Of a DNA stretch of 58,492 bases, positions 50,644 through 58,492 are shown in pieces. The notes under the pieces were generated by a model that saw only the letters and a list, made by a program, of their open reading frames with translations, was not told the DNA's origin and did no database searches. The DNA is taken from assembly GCF_003987175.1 (NCBI RefSeq), contig NZ_PIPM01000011.1:1-58492 (forward strand), given 5' to 3'. Every line of letters starts with the position of its first letter. Positions within the stretch are counted from its first letter, which is position 1. The translations under genes were made by a program, and so were the position numbers. The stretch is from Aliidiomarina sanyensis (GTDB lineage: Bacteria; Pseudomonadota; Gammaproteobacteria; Enterobacterales; Alteromonadaceae).

Positions 50644-51030
50644 TTACTCAATGACCTCTATTTTTACTTGCACCAGTCCGGAATTCAGATCCCCTATCCG
50701 ACTAAATGCCGAGCGTGAAAGATCAATAATCCGACCTTCAATAAAAGGGCCTCGATCATTAATTCGCACCACAACACTCTGATTATTTGTGAGGTTTGTA
50801 ACGCGTACGCGAGTCCCAAAAGGCAGCGTCTTATGCGCAGCGGTCATGGCCAGTTGATTGAAACGTTCACCATTCGCGGTTTGCCGGAATTGATACTTCA
50901 TGGCGTAATAAGAGGCCACTCCTGTCTCGGTATATCCGACTAGTTCAGGGTTTGAGCGTGGAGGTGTGCTCGAACAGCCGCTTAACAGCGCACTCAATAA
51001 CACGAACCCAAGTAATAGGTATCGAGACAT
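50644..51030 (-). CDS. RlpA-like (double-psi beta-barrel) lipoprotein without SPOR domain
   Basis: The 128-residue lipoprotein (LLSGCSST) carries only the double-psi beta-barrel of RlpA: GVASYYAMKYQFRQTANGER, then LAMTAAHKTLPFGTRVRVTN with the catalytic His and VVRINDRGPFIEGRIIDLSR with the catalytic Asp. Canonical RlpA adds a SPOR domain that binds denuded septal glycan; it is absent here. In Pseudomonas RlpA is a lytic transglycosylase of the septum. This short form probably has the enzyme fold but not septal targeting. It has its own upstream region and ends at the bidirectional terminator. Confidence 0.85.
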   Translation of the reverse strand: MSRYLLLGFVLLSALLSGCSSTPPRSNPELVGYTETGVASYYAMKYQFRQTANGERFNQLAMTAAHKTLPFGTRVRVTNLTNNQSVVVRINDRGPFIEGRIIDLSRSAFSRIGDLNSGLVQVKIEVIE

Positions 51031-51122
51031 ACAATGTGTTCCCCAACTGATAAAAGCGACGCTGAATCTAGCATGCGGCTTTTAGGGATGCATGAATCTA
51101 TACAGAATTTTGACACTTGGGA

Positions 51123-52031
51123 TTAAACGGACTCGCGCTCGAGGACCTCTTGAATGCGCTGATCTTTGAGACTCCAGCGGCCGTTGAGCCAGTTTTGGAA
51201 ATGATCACGAAACCTAGGATCATTGAAGTAATCACCGCGTAAATCATCGGTGACGGGGATGCGGTCGATATAGACGTATATCTTTTTTAGGCGCCCGGCT
51301 AATAGGTCCAAAACGATCGAACGTTCTTCATTACGCTCGGGGTAAACCAGGGTGATATCAAGAATTTCTTGGAATTGATTACCCATGGCTTGCAAAGTGA
51401 ATGAAGTTCCACCGGCTTTTGGTGGCAACAAATGCTGAAAAGGACTTTGTTTCTTTTGATGTTTCTCGGGCGTGAAACGTGTGCCTTCACAAAAGTTAAT
51501 GACCGTGGTTGGGATATGCCGAAACTTCTCGCATTTCTCACGAGTCGTTTCGATATCCTTGCCTTTCAATGCTGGATTTTTCTCAATTTGCTCTCTGCTG
51601 TAGCGCTTCATAAACGGCATGTCTAACACCCAGCAGCCCACTCCAATCACAGGAACCCAGAACAATTCTTGCTTCAAAAAGAAGCGTGGCATAGGGAGCT
51701 GTTTGCGGGACAAGTGCATCAAAGCGGGAATATCAACCCAACTTTGATGATTACACAGAATCATGTACCAGCCATTTCGGTCGTCGGGTAAGTCACCCTC
51801 AATAATCCACTCAATGGGGTAACTGATTTTAAACATCCATGACACAGAGTATGCCCAGCCTCGGAAAACACCATTCGCTAACCGAGAAACAAAGCGTTGG
51901 AATGGAGGAATTGGAATTAAAAACTTAAATATGCCGAGCAAGATGACGGTAAGCCCTATCACTAGGGTCGCAATTGCTCCCCAGAGGAAATTAATCAAGA
52001 CGCGCAAAGGTGCGGGTAGAAAACTGAACAT
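51123..52031 (-). CDS. yihG: YihG-type 1-acylglycerol-3-phosphate acyltransferase
   Basis: The 302-residue protein has an N-terminal membrane helix (about 12-36) and a PlsC-type acyltransferase domain. Motifs: catalytic NHQSWVD (NHX4D), the substrate segment MPFMKRYSREQIEKNPALKG, and CEGTRFTPEKHQ in place of FPEGTR. The match in order and length to E. coli YihG is close, including GDYFNDPRFRDHFQNWLN near the end. YihG is a second, polyunsaturate-favouring LPA acyltransferase beside PlsC. It acts at the inner membrane. It is divergent from the imuA operon and not part of it. Confidence 0.88.
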   Translation of the reverse strand: MFSFLPAPLRVLINFLWGAIATLVIGLTVILLGIFKFLIPIPPFQRFVSRLANGVFRGWAYSVSWMFKISYPIEWIIEGDLPDDRNGWYMILCNHQSWVDIPALMHLSRKQLPMPRFFLKQELFWVPVIGVGCWVLDMPFMKRYSREQIEKNPALKGKDIETTREKCEKFRHIPTTVINFCEGTRFTPEKHQKKQSPFQHLLPPKAGGTSFTLQAMGNQFQEILDITLVYPERNEERSIVLDLLAGRLKKIYVYIDRIPVTDDLRGDYFNDPRFRDHFQNWLNGRWSLKDQRIQEVLERESV

Positions 52032-52104
52032 GCCGGCATTTTCTCCATGATCTTATTCTTTTCTTAGATGATACCTGAACTTAGCAGGAACAGGAGAGCA
52101 CTGC

Positions 52105-52151
52105 TTGCAAACAAAGAATATTTCTCTACACTACACTGTATAAACATACAG
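52105..52151 (+). promoter_or_regulatory. imuA promoter with perfect LexA (SOS) box
   Basis: TTGCAA (52105-52110) and TACACT (52127-52132) form a promoter with a 16-nt spacer. Immediately downstream, CTGTATAAACATACAG (52136-52151) is a perfect CTGT-N8-ACAG LexA box overlapping the start point, 13 bp before the imuA ATG. The mutasome operon is therefore under SOS control. Confidence 0.9.
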
Positions 52152-52164
52152 TATTGAGGTGGTT

Positions 52165-52830
52165 ATGCAGCCGCAGTTACAGCAGTTAATGGAGTCGGGT
52201 GCTTTATGGCAAGGCCATCAAAGTCAGGCACATGATGCCGTGCGTGCCTCAACCGGTGATGCCCTACTCGATCAAGCATTGGCGGGTGGCTGGGTTCGTG
52301 GTCGCGTGCATGAGTTACAACTTCCTCACTCCTTTTGTGGGGAGCTGACGCTATTTGGACCCGCCATGCAACAAGCCGCAAAGCAAGGAGTCCCGATTTT
52401 TTGGATAGCACCTCCGGCCATTCCTAATGCGCCGGCATTAGCGTCGATGGGTGAAAATGCTCAGCATATTGTGTTATCTCCCATACAGGCTTCAGATGCG
52501 CTATGGGCGGCAGAAACCATTTTGCATAGTCGCCAAGCGGGTATGATTTTATTGTGGGCCAAGGATCTTTCCGCCACTGCCACACGGCGCTTGCACTTGG
52601 CGGCCAGTGAAAGTGATGCGTTTGTATTTGTTCTAACCGGATGGCAGCCAGAAGATGCACGAAGCTACGGAACTCGCCTTCGGTTACATCATGAGAATGA
52701 ATATATCCAGTGGCAACTTCTTAAGCGCCATGGAGGGTGGCCGATTCGCATGCCACGCCAGCCATTGCCGACTTGGTTGCGTTACACCGACAAACCATCC
52801 TCTAACACTGCGGGTGCAATGATAAACTGA
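52165..52830 (+). CDS. imuA: ImuA, RecA/SulA-like mutasome protein
   Basis: The ATG at 52165 has GAGG 5 nt upstream; two codons earlier a GTG is in frame. The 221-residue protein has a RecA-like core without a true Walker A: TGDALLDQALAGGWVRGRVH, then ELQLPHSFCGELTLFGPAM where the P-loop would be, and ILLWAKDLSATATRRLHLAA. ImuA binds RecA and, with ImuB, recruits DnaE2 for translesion synthesis. It is the first gene of imuA-imuB-dnaE2, placed behind a LexA box. Confidence 0.88.
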   Translation: MQPQLQQLMESGALWQGHQSQAHDAVRASTGDALLDQALAGGWVRGRVHELQLPHSFCGELTLFGPAMQQAAKQGVPIFWIAPPAIPNAPALASMGENAQHIVLSPIQASDALWAAETILHSRQAGMILLWAKDLSATATRRLHLAASESDAFVFVLTGWQPEDARSYGTRLRLHHENEYIQWQLLKRHGGWPIRMPRQPLPTWLRYTDKPSSNTAGAMIN

Positions 52831-52842
52831 GAGTGGCAGGTG

Positions 52843-54225
52843 ATGTGGATGTATCTTGATTTCCCAACGCTCTTGTTGGACCGGATGCAAGTTTTGCAGC
52901 CGGAGTTGAAAGAAAAACCTGTGGTGCTGTTTCATGAGCAAGAGCAGCGTGTATTGCAAATGAATGGGCCAGCCGAAGCGCTAGGAATTCAGTCGGGGAT
53001 GTCGCTTTCCGATGCGTGGTTGCTCAGTGATGCGCTGTACACATTGCGTTGGCGAGAGGCGCGACAACGTCATGTACTGCAGCAAGTGGCAACCGATTTA
53101 TACCAAGTTTTTGCTGTCATCAGTTTGGATCCTCCCGCAGGGCTTTGGCTTGATTTGACGCCCATGCAAAAACTCTATCCTGATCCGCAGCAGCATTGTG
53201 TACAGCTGCAACAGCAATTGTCCCCATGGGGAGTCCGTTATCATGCTGGGCTTGGGAGCACTCCCCTACAAGCCAAAATGCTCGCTCAATCCGGTGTTTC
53301 TACGGTGGGTGATATCCCAGTAGTGTACTTACCTTGTTCCCCAGTTTTACATGAAAAATTGAGCCGTATGGGGCTACATACATTGGGCGCCTTGCAAGCG
53401 GTTCCTCGCGCATTGGCAGGCCGACGGTTAGGAAAAGAACTCGTACTTTTACTTGCGCGGGTGCAAGGAGAACAAATTGAGAAGCTCCACTTCTTTCGCC
53501 CCCCAGAGTGGTTTTTTCAACGCTTAGAGCTCTTGGCAGAGGCGAGCAGTTGGCAAGCCTTGCGATTTCCGCTGAATCGTTTACTGCAGGATTTGGAGTA
53601 TTTTCTGGAAAGTCGCCAGCAGGAAACACGTCAGCTAAAACTTTGTTTTCACCATCGCGATATGGAACCTACGGTACTGGACCTCGGCTTTGCCCATGGT
53701 AGTTACCAGGCACAGGAATTGGCTCAGTTTTGTCAGCTGAAAATGGAAAATTGCCAATTAAATGCGCCGGTTCTTGAAATCAGTATTCAGGCGCGCCAAC
53801 TCGCGCCGCGGACGACAGGACAAACTGATTTGTTGCGAGGTCCTGGGCGTCAGAATAAATCGCTTCCTCGTTTATTAAATGAATTGCAGCTTCGGCTTGG
53901 GCAGCAGCGTGTGTGGGGTATTCAAAATCAGGCCGAGTGGTTACCGGAAGCTGCATGGAAGCGGGTACCTGCTGGGCAAGTCATTGGCGTTGCGCAAACA
54001 GAACAACGTCCCCTTTGGCTCTTGCCTGATCCTTGCCCCATCGATATTCGCGAGTGGCAGCTACTAAAAGGGCCTGAGCGACTGAGTACACCCTGGTGGT
54101 CGCAAGAAGTAGCAGAAATTTACGACCGTGATTATTGGTATGCGCGCCATCAGAAAGGTCAACCGGGTTGGGTTTTTTACGATTATCGACAGGGTTGTTG
54201 GTGGTTGCATGGATGGTTTAGTTAA
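52843..54225 (+). CDS. imuB: ImuB, catalytically inactive Y-family polymerase-like protein
   Basis: The start at ATG 52843 gives MWMYLDFPTLLLDRM, matching the LWLYLHFP opening of ImuB; GTG 52840 and ATG 52849 are alternatives. The 460-residue protein has the Y-family palm and fingers (LGIQSGMSLSDAWLLSDALY), little finger and a C-terminal extension. The second catalytic motif SxDE reads SLDPPAGLWLDLTP, so the essential Glu is replaced by Pro; like other ImuB proteins it should be unable to polymerise. It acts as the hub that binds the beta clamp, ImuA and DnaE2. It ends in TAATG overlapping dnaE2. Confidence 0.9.
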   Translation: MWMYLDFPTLLLDRMQVLQPELKEKPVVLFHEQEQRVLQMNGPAEALGIQSGMSLSDAWLLSDALYTLRWREARQRHVLQQVATDLYQVFAVISLDPPAGLWLDLTPMQKLYPDPQQHCVQLQQQLSPWGVRYHAGLGSTPLQAKMLAQSGVSTVGDIPVVYLPCSPVLHEKLSRMGLHTLGALQAVPRALAGRRLGKELVLLLARVQGEQIEKLHFFRPPEWFFQRLELLAEASSWQALRFPLNRLLQDLEYFLESRQQETRQLKLCFHHRDMEPTVLDLGFAHGSYQAQELAQFCQLKMENCQLNAPVLEISIQARQLAPRTTGQTDLLRGPGRQNKSLPRLLNELQLRLGQQRVWGIQNQAEWLPEAAWKRVPAGQVIGVAQTEQRPLWLLPDPCPIDIREWQLLKGPERLSTPWWSQEVAEIYDRDYWYARHQKGQPGWVFYDYRQGCWWLHGWFS

Positions 54226-57200
54226 TGGCTTACGCGGAACTTCATTGCTTAACCCATTACAGTTTTCAGCGGGCGGCCTCAGCACCTGAAGTATTGGTCG
54301 AGCGAGCTGCGGAACTCGGCTATGCCGCTTTAGCAATCACCGATGAGTGTTCTGTTGCCGGGGTTGTAAAAGCATGGCAGGCAAGTAAAGCGCATAAAAT
54401 GAAGCTGATCTACGGCAGTGAGTTTAACTGCCCAGAGTTGGGTTTATTTGTGGTGTTGGCGAAAAACCGGCAAGGATATGCCCAGCTGAGTGGCTTGATC
54501 ACTCGGTGTCGGCGCGCTGCGGACAAAGGAAGTTATCAGTTCTCTGGCGCGATGCTTTGGGAGCTGCCGCTGAAGGATTGCATTGTTCTTTGGCGCCCTA
54601 CTTTTGAAACTAAGGTGGATTTGTCTGCATGTGCGGCACAACTAAAGGGGGCTTACCCTAAACATCACTGGCTGTTGTATCACCGGCAACTTACGGTGAA
54701 AGATAAGCAGCAAACGAGACAGCTTAAAGTGTGGAGTGAGGCGTGGGAGTGGCCTATTGTTGCAGCAGGAGGTGTGCTCATTCATGCGCCAGAACAATTA
54801 CCGCTATTGCACGTAATGCAAGCAATACGAGCCCGCTGCAAAGTGACGGATTTGGGCGCCAAGCGGTATGCAAATGCTGAGGTTTCGTTGCGCTCTATCG
54901 CGGACTTAACCCAGATATTCCCCGCAGCATGGCGCGAGGCGTCTTTGCACATTAGTGCGCAGTGCCACTTTGATTTAGGTTCTCTTCGTTATGAATACCC
55001 TGCGGAAGTTGTGCCACAAGGTTTCACGCCAAATGAGTATTTGCGGCAGTTAGGATATCAAGGGTTACGCTGGCGATATCCGCAGGGTGCTCCCGATAAG
55101 GTCCGAGACCAGTTAGAGAATGAATTGGCATTAGTTGCAGAGTTACATTACGCCCATTTCTTTTTGACTATCTACGATTTGGTGGTTTTTGCTCGGCAGC
55201 AAGGCATTCTTCATCAAGGCCGAGGTTCAGCGGCGAATTCTGTCTTGTGTTATTGCTTAGGCATTACAGCGGTAAACCCTGCCCAATCAGATCTCCTTTT
55301 TGAGCGTTTTATTTCGCGCGAGCGTAATGAGCCGCCTGATATTGACGTGGACTTTGAACACGAACGACGCGAGGAGGTGATTCAATATATTTATCAAAAG
55401 TATGGTCGTGAGCGTGCAGCATTAGCGGCGACTGTGATTACTTATCGTGTGCGCAGTGCTCTCAAAGATGTTGGAAAAGCGCTTGGGTTTCCAGAAGCAC
55501 GGATTCAACAGTGGATTGACCGCTTGGATCGGCGCGACAAAGAGGATGATTGGCGCACGCAATTGCAAGAAATGGGGGTGATGAATCACCCGCAGGGGCA
55601 TCATTTACTTCGGTTGACTGAATGTATTTTACGCTTTCCTCGGCACCTGTCTCAGCATGTGGGTGGCTTTGTGATTGCGGCGGGTAACCTTTCTGATTTA
55701 GTGCCTGTGGAAAATGCATCGATGCCGGAACGGACGGTGATTCAATGGGATAAAGACGACATTGAAGCCCTCTGTTTATTGAAGGTCGATGTGTTAGCGC
55801 TGGGAATGCTGACTGCCATTCGCAAAATGCTTGCCCTACTCCCGCGCTTCTATCAGATGAACCATACGTTGGCGAGTATCCCGCAAGGCGATGACAAGGT
55901 GTATCGCATGCTACAGAAAGCGGACTCGGTTGGCGTATTTCAGATTGAGTCGCGCGCGCAAATGAATATGTTGCCTCGCTTAAAGCCACGTTGCTTCTAT
56001 GACTTGGTGATTCAAATCGCCATTGTACGGCCAGGCCCCATCCAAGGTGACATGGTGCATCCGTATTTAAGGCGTCGTGAAGGGAAAGAAGCTGTGACCT
56101 ATCCGGGGCCGGAAGTTAAAGATGTGCTCGAACGGACTCTAGGCGTGCCTATTTTTCAAGAGCAGGTGATTAAGCTTGCTATGGTCGCGGCAGGGTTTAC
56201 CGGGGGTGAGGCCGATGCGTTGAGGCGCGCGATGGCGAGCTGGCGCAGTAAAGGGAAACTCCTCGTATTTGAAGATAAATTGATTCGTGGGATGCTTGCC
56301 CGAGGATATACCCGTGATTTTGCCGAGCGTTTATTCGCTCAGATCTGCGGGTTTGGAGAATACGGTTTTCCTGAATCGCACGCCGCTAGCTTTGCCAATT
56401 TGGCTTATGCATCTTCATGGTTAAAGCACCATTGCCCTGCGGCTTTTTATGTCGGCCTGTTAAATAGTTATCCGATGGGTTTCTACTCCCCATCACAACT
56501 TGTGCAAGATGCGCGTCAGCATGGTATTGAGATTTTACCGATCTGTGTGAACCACAGTGAGTGGGACCACCAACTGATAGCGCGTGCTGGGGAGCCAGCA
56601 ATTCGGTTGGGCTTTCGTTTGATCAAAGGGCTCTCACAAGTTGAAGCTGAGGCCTTGGTTCGAGTACGTCCGGCACAAGGGTTTTCAGATATCGATGCAT
56701 TAGAAACGCGGCTAGGCGCCGCCAATCTCAGTCGTCGAGCTTATGAACATCTTGCGAGCGCGAATGCTTTTGCTGCTTTGGCAGGTCATCGGTATCAAAC
56801 CCGTTGGGATATGACCAAGCTTGAGTCTTCAAAACCAGACACAAATCAACTCTCGTTATTGGCAGTTGCAGAGAACATGCGAGGTGATTACACCTTACCT
56901 GGTCCCACAGAGTTAGATGATATGTGTGAAGACTACAGCACGCTTGGTCTTACATTGGGCCGGCATCCGGTTGCATTACTTGATGAGATGGGAGAACTCC
57001 CTGTTCATCGCAAAGCGCATGAGTTAAAAGCACTCAGGCATGGTCAGTTGGTGACGATTGTCGGTGTCGTTACGAATCGCCAACGGCCTGGCACCGCATC
57101 AGGGGTTACCTTTATGACACTTGAAGATGATACGGGCACGATGAATGTGGTGCTGTGGCAAGATTTAGCGCGCCAACAACGTCGTGAGTGGTTAAAAGCA

Positions 57201-57326
57201 TCGCTACTCAGCGTAAAAGGAATCTTAGAAATGGAGGGAGATGTCATCCATATTGTTGCGGGTGATATGCGGGATTTAAGCGCACGCCTGCCGGTCGCGC
57301 GCATTAAATCACGGGACTTTCATTAG
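54225..57326 (+). CDS. dnaE2: DnaE2, error-prone C-family DNA polymerase
   Basis: The 1033-residue protein is a DnaE2/ImuC. An N-terminal PHP domain (1-280) is followed by the polymerase core, with catalytic PDIDVDF (Asp374 and Asp376) and the upstream HQGRGSAANSVLCYCLGIT loop, the fingers, GFTGGEADALRRAMASWRSK and GFGEYGFPESHAASFANLAY. A helix-hairpin-helix region and an OB fold (LVTIVGVVTNRQRPGTASGV) end it. DnaE2 lacks the C-terminal tau-binding part of DnaE1 and copies past lesions with low fidelity. Start codon overlaps the imuB stop by 1 nt. The stop overlaps the convergent yrdA by 4 nt. Confidence 0.95.
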   Translation: MAYAELHCLTHYSFQRAASAPEVLVERAAELGYAALAITDECSVAGVVKAWQASKAHKMKLIYGSEFNCPELGLFVVLAKNRQGYAQLSGLITRCRRAADKGSYQFSGAMLWELPLKDCIVLWRPTFETKVDLSACAAQLKGAYPKHHWLLYHRQLTVKDKQQTRQLKVWSEAWEWPIVAAGGVLIHAPEQLPLLHVMQAIRARCKVTDLGAKRYANAEVSLRSIADLTQIFPAAWREASLHISAQCHFDLGSLRYEYPAEVVPQGFTPNEYLRQLGYQGLRWRYPQGAPDKVRDQLENELALVAELHYAHFFLTIYDLVVFARQQGILHQGRGSAANSVLCYCLGITAVNPAQSDLLFERFISRERNEPPDIDVDFEHERREEVIQYIYQKYGRERAALAATVITYRVRSALKDVGKALGFPEARIQQWIDRLDRRDKEDDWRTQLQEMGVMNHPQGHHLLRLTECILRFPRHLSQHVGGFVIAAGNLSDLVPVENASMPERTVIQWDKDDIEALCLLKVDVLALGMLTAIRKMLALLPRFYQMNHTLASIPQGDDKVYRMLQKADSVGVFQIESRAQMNMLPRLKPRCFYDLVIQIAIVRPGPIQGDMVHPYLRRREGKEAVTYPGPEVKDVLERTLGVPIFQEQVIKLAMVAAGFTGGEADALRRAMASWRSKGKLLVFEDKLIRGMLARGYTRDFAERLFAQICGFGEYGFPESHAASFANLAYASSWLKHHCPAAFYVGLLNSYPMGFYSPSQLVQDARQHGIEILPICVNHSEWDHQLIARAGEPAIRLGFRLIKGLSQVEAEALVRVRPAQGFSDIDALETRLGAANLSRRAYEHLASANAFAALAGHRYQTRWDMTKLESSKPDTNQLSLLAVAENMRGDYTLPGPTELDDMCEDYSTLGLTLGRHPVALLDEMGELPVHRKAHELKALRHGQLVTIVGVVTNRQRPGTASGVTFMTLEDDTGTMNVVLWQDLARQQRREWLKASLLSVKGILEMEGDVIHIVAGDMRDLSARLPVARIKSRDFH

Positions 57327-57880
57327 CCTTGGGCGTTTTCGCGCAAGTACTCATTCTTTAAATAGACATAGTTCTCGGCGGACTTTTGTAAGAATGCCCT
57401 CTCCTGCTCATTGAGTGGCCGAGCTTTTTTCACTGGGCTCCCCACATAAAGATAACCACTCTCTAAACGCTTGCCTGGTGGCACTAATGAACCCGCCCCA
57501 ATGATGACATCATCCTCTACAACGGCACCATCCATGACGACAGCAGACATGCCCACCAAGATGCGATTACCGATGACGCAGCCATGTAACATGCAGTGGT
57601 GTCCAACGGTTACATCGTCTCCAATCAGCAAAGGATAGCCATGAGGGTCATCTGGACCTGTTCGGGTCACGTGGAGTACAGAGCCGTCTTGGATATTGGT
57701 TCGTGCGCCAACGCGAATATGGTTCACATCACCCCGTGCAGCAACGAGCGGCCAAATACTACTGTCATCTCCTAATGTGACGTCTCCGACAATAACGGCG
57801 GATGGATCGACATAGCATTGAGCCCCGAAGCTCGGATAGATACCTTTATAAGGACGACCCACATACGTATTCACTGCCAT
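57323..57880 (-). CDS. yrdA: YrdA gamma-carbonic anhydrase family protein
   Basis: ATG 57880 (185 aa including Met, MAVNTYVGRPYKG) has GAGGG just upstream; the frame extends to 57937 without an SD. The protein is a left-handed beta-helix with hexapeptide repeats: VDPSAVIVGDVTLGDDSSIW, RGDVNHIRVGARTNIQDGSV, VTVGHHCMLHGCVIGNRILV. Zinc ligands of the gamma class map to the histidines in HIRVG/SVLHVT and GHHCMLHGC. It ends in a C-terminal amphipathic helix. E. coli YrdA binds zinc but its activity is unproven. It is convergent with dnaE2 and close to the rrn promoters, which point the other way. Confidence 0.9.
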   Translation of the reverse strand: MAVNTYVGRPYKGIYPSFGAQCYVDPSAVIVGDVTLGDDSSIWPLVAARGDVNHIRVGARTNIQDGSVLHVTRTGPDDPHGYPLLIGDDVTVGHHCMLHGCVIGNRILVGMSAVVMDGAVVEDDVIIGAGSLVPPGKRLESGYLYVGSPVKKARPLNEQERAFLQKSAENYVYLKNEYLRENAQG

Positions 57881-57937
57881 AACACCCTCAATCCTCTCTG
57901 TTACATCTGGCTTTCTGCTGGTTCGAGCAGAAAACAC

Positions 57938-58019
57938 ACCAACTTCGTCTGATAATACGTCAATCTGAATGATTTTTCTGCGTTCGCATCATAAAACCCA
58001 AAAAACATCAAAAAAGTAC
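57938..58019. other. Short spacer between yrdA and the rrn promoters
   Basis: This is the upstream flank of the rRNA promoter region and carries A-tracts (57990-58017, runs such as AAAAAACATCAAAAAAG) suitable as an UP element for the first rrn promoter. The yrdA promoter must also lie here or just inside, but no clear boxes are visible on the minus strand. Confidence 0.4.
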
Positions 58020-58047
58020 TTGCTGGATTCGTTCGTGTCTATATAAT
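58020..58047 (+). promoter_or_regulatory. rRNA operon promoter P1
   Basis: TTGCTG (58020-58025) and TATAAT (58042-58047) are 16 nt apart, followed by a GC-rich discriminator (TCGCCCC) typical of growth-rate and ppGpp-controlled promoters. An A-rich tract lies directly upstream. Confidence 0.7.
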
Positions 58048-58251
58048 TCGCCCCACTTCGACGGCAGACACAACAAGCACTTAGCGCGTTGCGCCAGTTG
58101 AAAGCGGGTTTGAAAGAAATCAAAACTGTTAAAAACAGCTGGTTTCTACAAAATCAGAAGCTAACCCCTCATAAAGAGATGTTAACTTTCTGATAACAAG
58201 CCTAGATAGCAACCACAAGCTTAGAAAAATGAAAAAACTTTTCGAAAGCGG

Positions 58252-58279
58252 TTGACAGAAAAAATGGGGTGTGTAGAAT
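58252..58279 (+). promoter_or_regulatory. rRNA operon promoter P2
   Basis: TTGACA (58252-58257) and TAGAAT (58274-58279) are 16 nt apart with a GC-rich discriminator (GCGCACC). An AT-rich stretch (58225-58245) lies upstream as a possible UP element. About 230 bp separate it from P1, the tandem arrangement of gammaproteobacterial rrn operons. Confidence 0.85.
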
Positions 58280-58286
58280 GCGCACC

Positions 58287-58492
58287 TCGCCTCGAGTGAG
58301 GCAACGTTCTTTAACAATTTATCAAGCCAAGCAATCTGTGTGGGCACTTGCGACGACAAGCATCAACCAAGCCATTAATTTGGCAACTGGTTCAGCTTAG
58401 AAAGCAGGAGCCTTACTAAAAAGTAAGACACCAGAAATTCATATGGTTGAGCCGCTTCGGCCTCTTAATTGGGGTGACGAAGCAACTTTGCA
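58287..58492 (+). ncRNA. rRNA operon leader with boxA (16S gene outside the window)
   Basis: GTTCTTTAACAATTTATCA (58306-58324) is a boxA-type antitermination site, followed by AAGCAATCTGTGTGGGCACT (58329-58348), the leader sequence common to gammaproteobacterial rRNA operons. The remaining leader, with GAGCCGCTTCGGCCTC near 58450-58465 (a small stem-loop), runs to the window edge. The 16S start is not reached. Confidence 0.88.

Noticed and set aside
57938-58492. Small frame at 58129-58359 on the minus strand in the rrn upstream region
   Set aside because: It overlaps the P2 promoter and boxA leader, has no SD and shows no protein-like pattern.

Overview
The window reads as chromosome of a marine-type gammaproteobacterium of the Alteromonadales, most likely Idiomarinaceae. 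This is inferred from gene content and neighbour order (srkA-dsbA, oxyR/ahpC-ahpD, an RstAB-DUF3019-MipA cluster, secreted S9 and M28 peptidases), not from a marker gene. The right edge runs into the promoters and leader of an rRNA operon; the 16S gene itself lies outside. I see no tRNA, CRISPR array or prophage. The only transposon sequence is the end of an IS256-type element at the left edge.

Layout. 1-2600: IS256-type end, three small membrane-protein genes, and an ECF sigma factor with a polytopic membrane partner. 2650-9800: secreted amidohydrolase, prolyl oligopeptidase lipoprotein, yjdM, YdjM-like membrane hydrolase with a TetR regulator, yghU, small membrane protein. 10.1-20.1 kb: an alpha/beta hydrolase gene faces a minus-strand run of eight tightly spaced genes. 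These encode a secreted Q/S-rich protein, a CsgG/LpoB-like lipoprotein, a TM/coiled-coil/PEGA protein, a TM/PEGA/FGE-fold protein, a 37-residue one-TM protein, an ExbB/TolQ/MotA-type channel subunit, and two different ExbD/TolR-type stator helices fused to von Willebrand A (vWA) domains. This is the best candidate for an undescribed system: a proton-motive-force motor whose periplasmic arms end in two different vWA domains.

20.5-31 kb: MDR oxidoreductase, MipA-DUF3019-RstA-RstB operon, FMN reductase and AI-2E-type permease, a membrane-anchored XRE regulator with its partner, DMT transporter and GST, PAP2 phosphatase and glycosyltransferase. 31-36.6 kb: M28 peptidase, then a secreted DUF4168 protein behind a sigma-54-type promoter, divergent from a histidine kinase and an NtrC-type sigma-54 activator; the arrangement resembles ZraP-ZraSR. 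36.6-39.9 kb: a PQQ-dependent dehydrogenase in one operon with a TonB receptor resembling the PQQ importer PqqU/YncD.

40-42.3 kb: oxyR divergent from ahpC-ahpD (peroxide defence), followed by structured 3' RNA and a 136-bp-period repeat. 42.7-50.6 kb: uppP, apbE, mgtE, ccoG, srkA, dsbA, ybdG. 50.6-57.9 kb: RlpA-like lipoprotein, yihG, the LexA-controlled mutasome imuA-imuB-dnaE2, and gamma-carbonic anhydrase yrdA. 57.9-58.5 kb: tandem rrn promoters and boxA leader.

Start sites were moved from the longest reading frame wherever a Shine-Dalgarno (SD) sequence, signal peptide or gene overlap argued for another codon; each case is noted.
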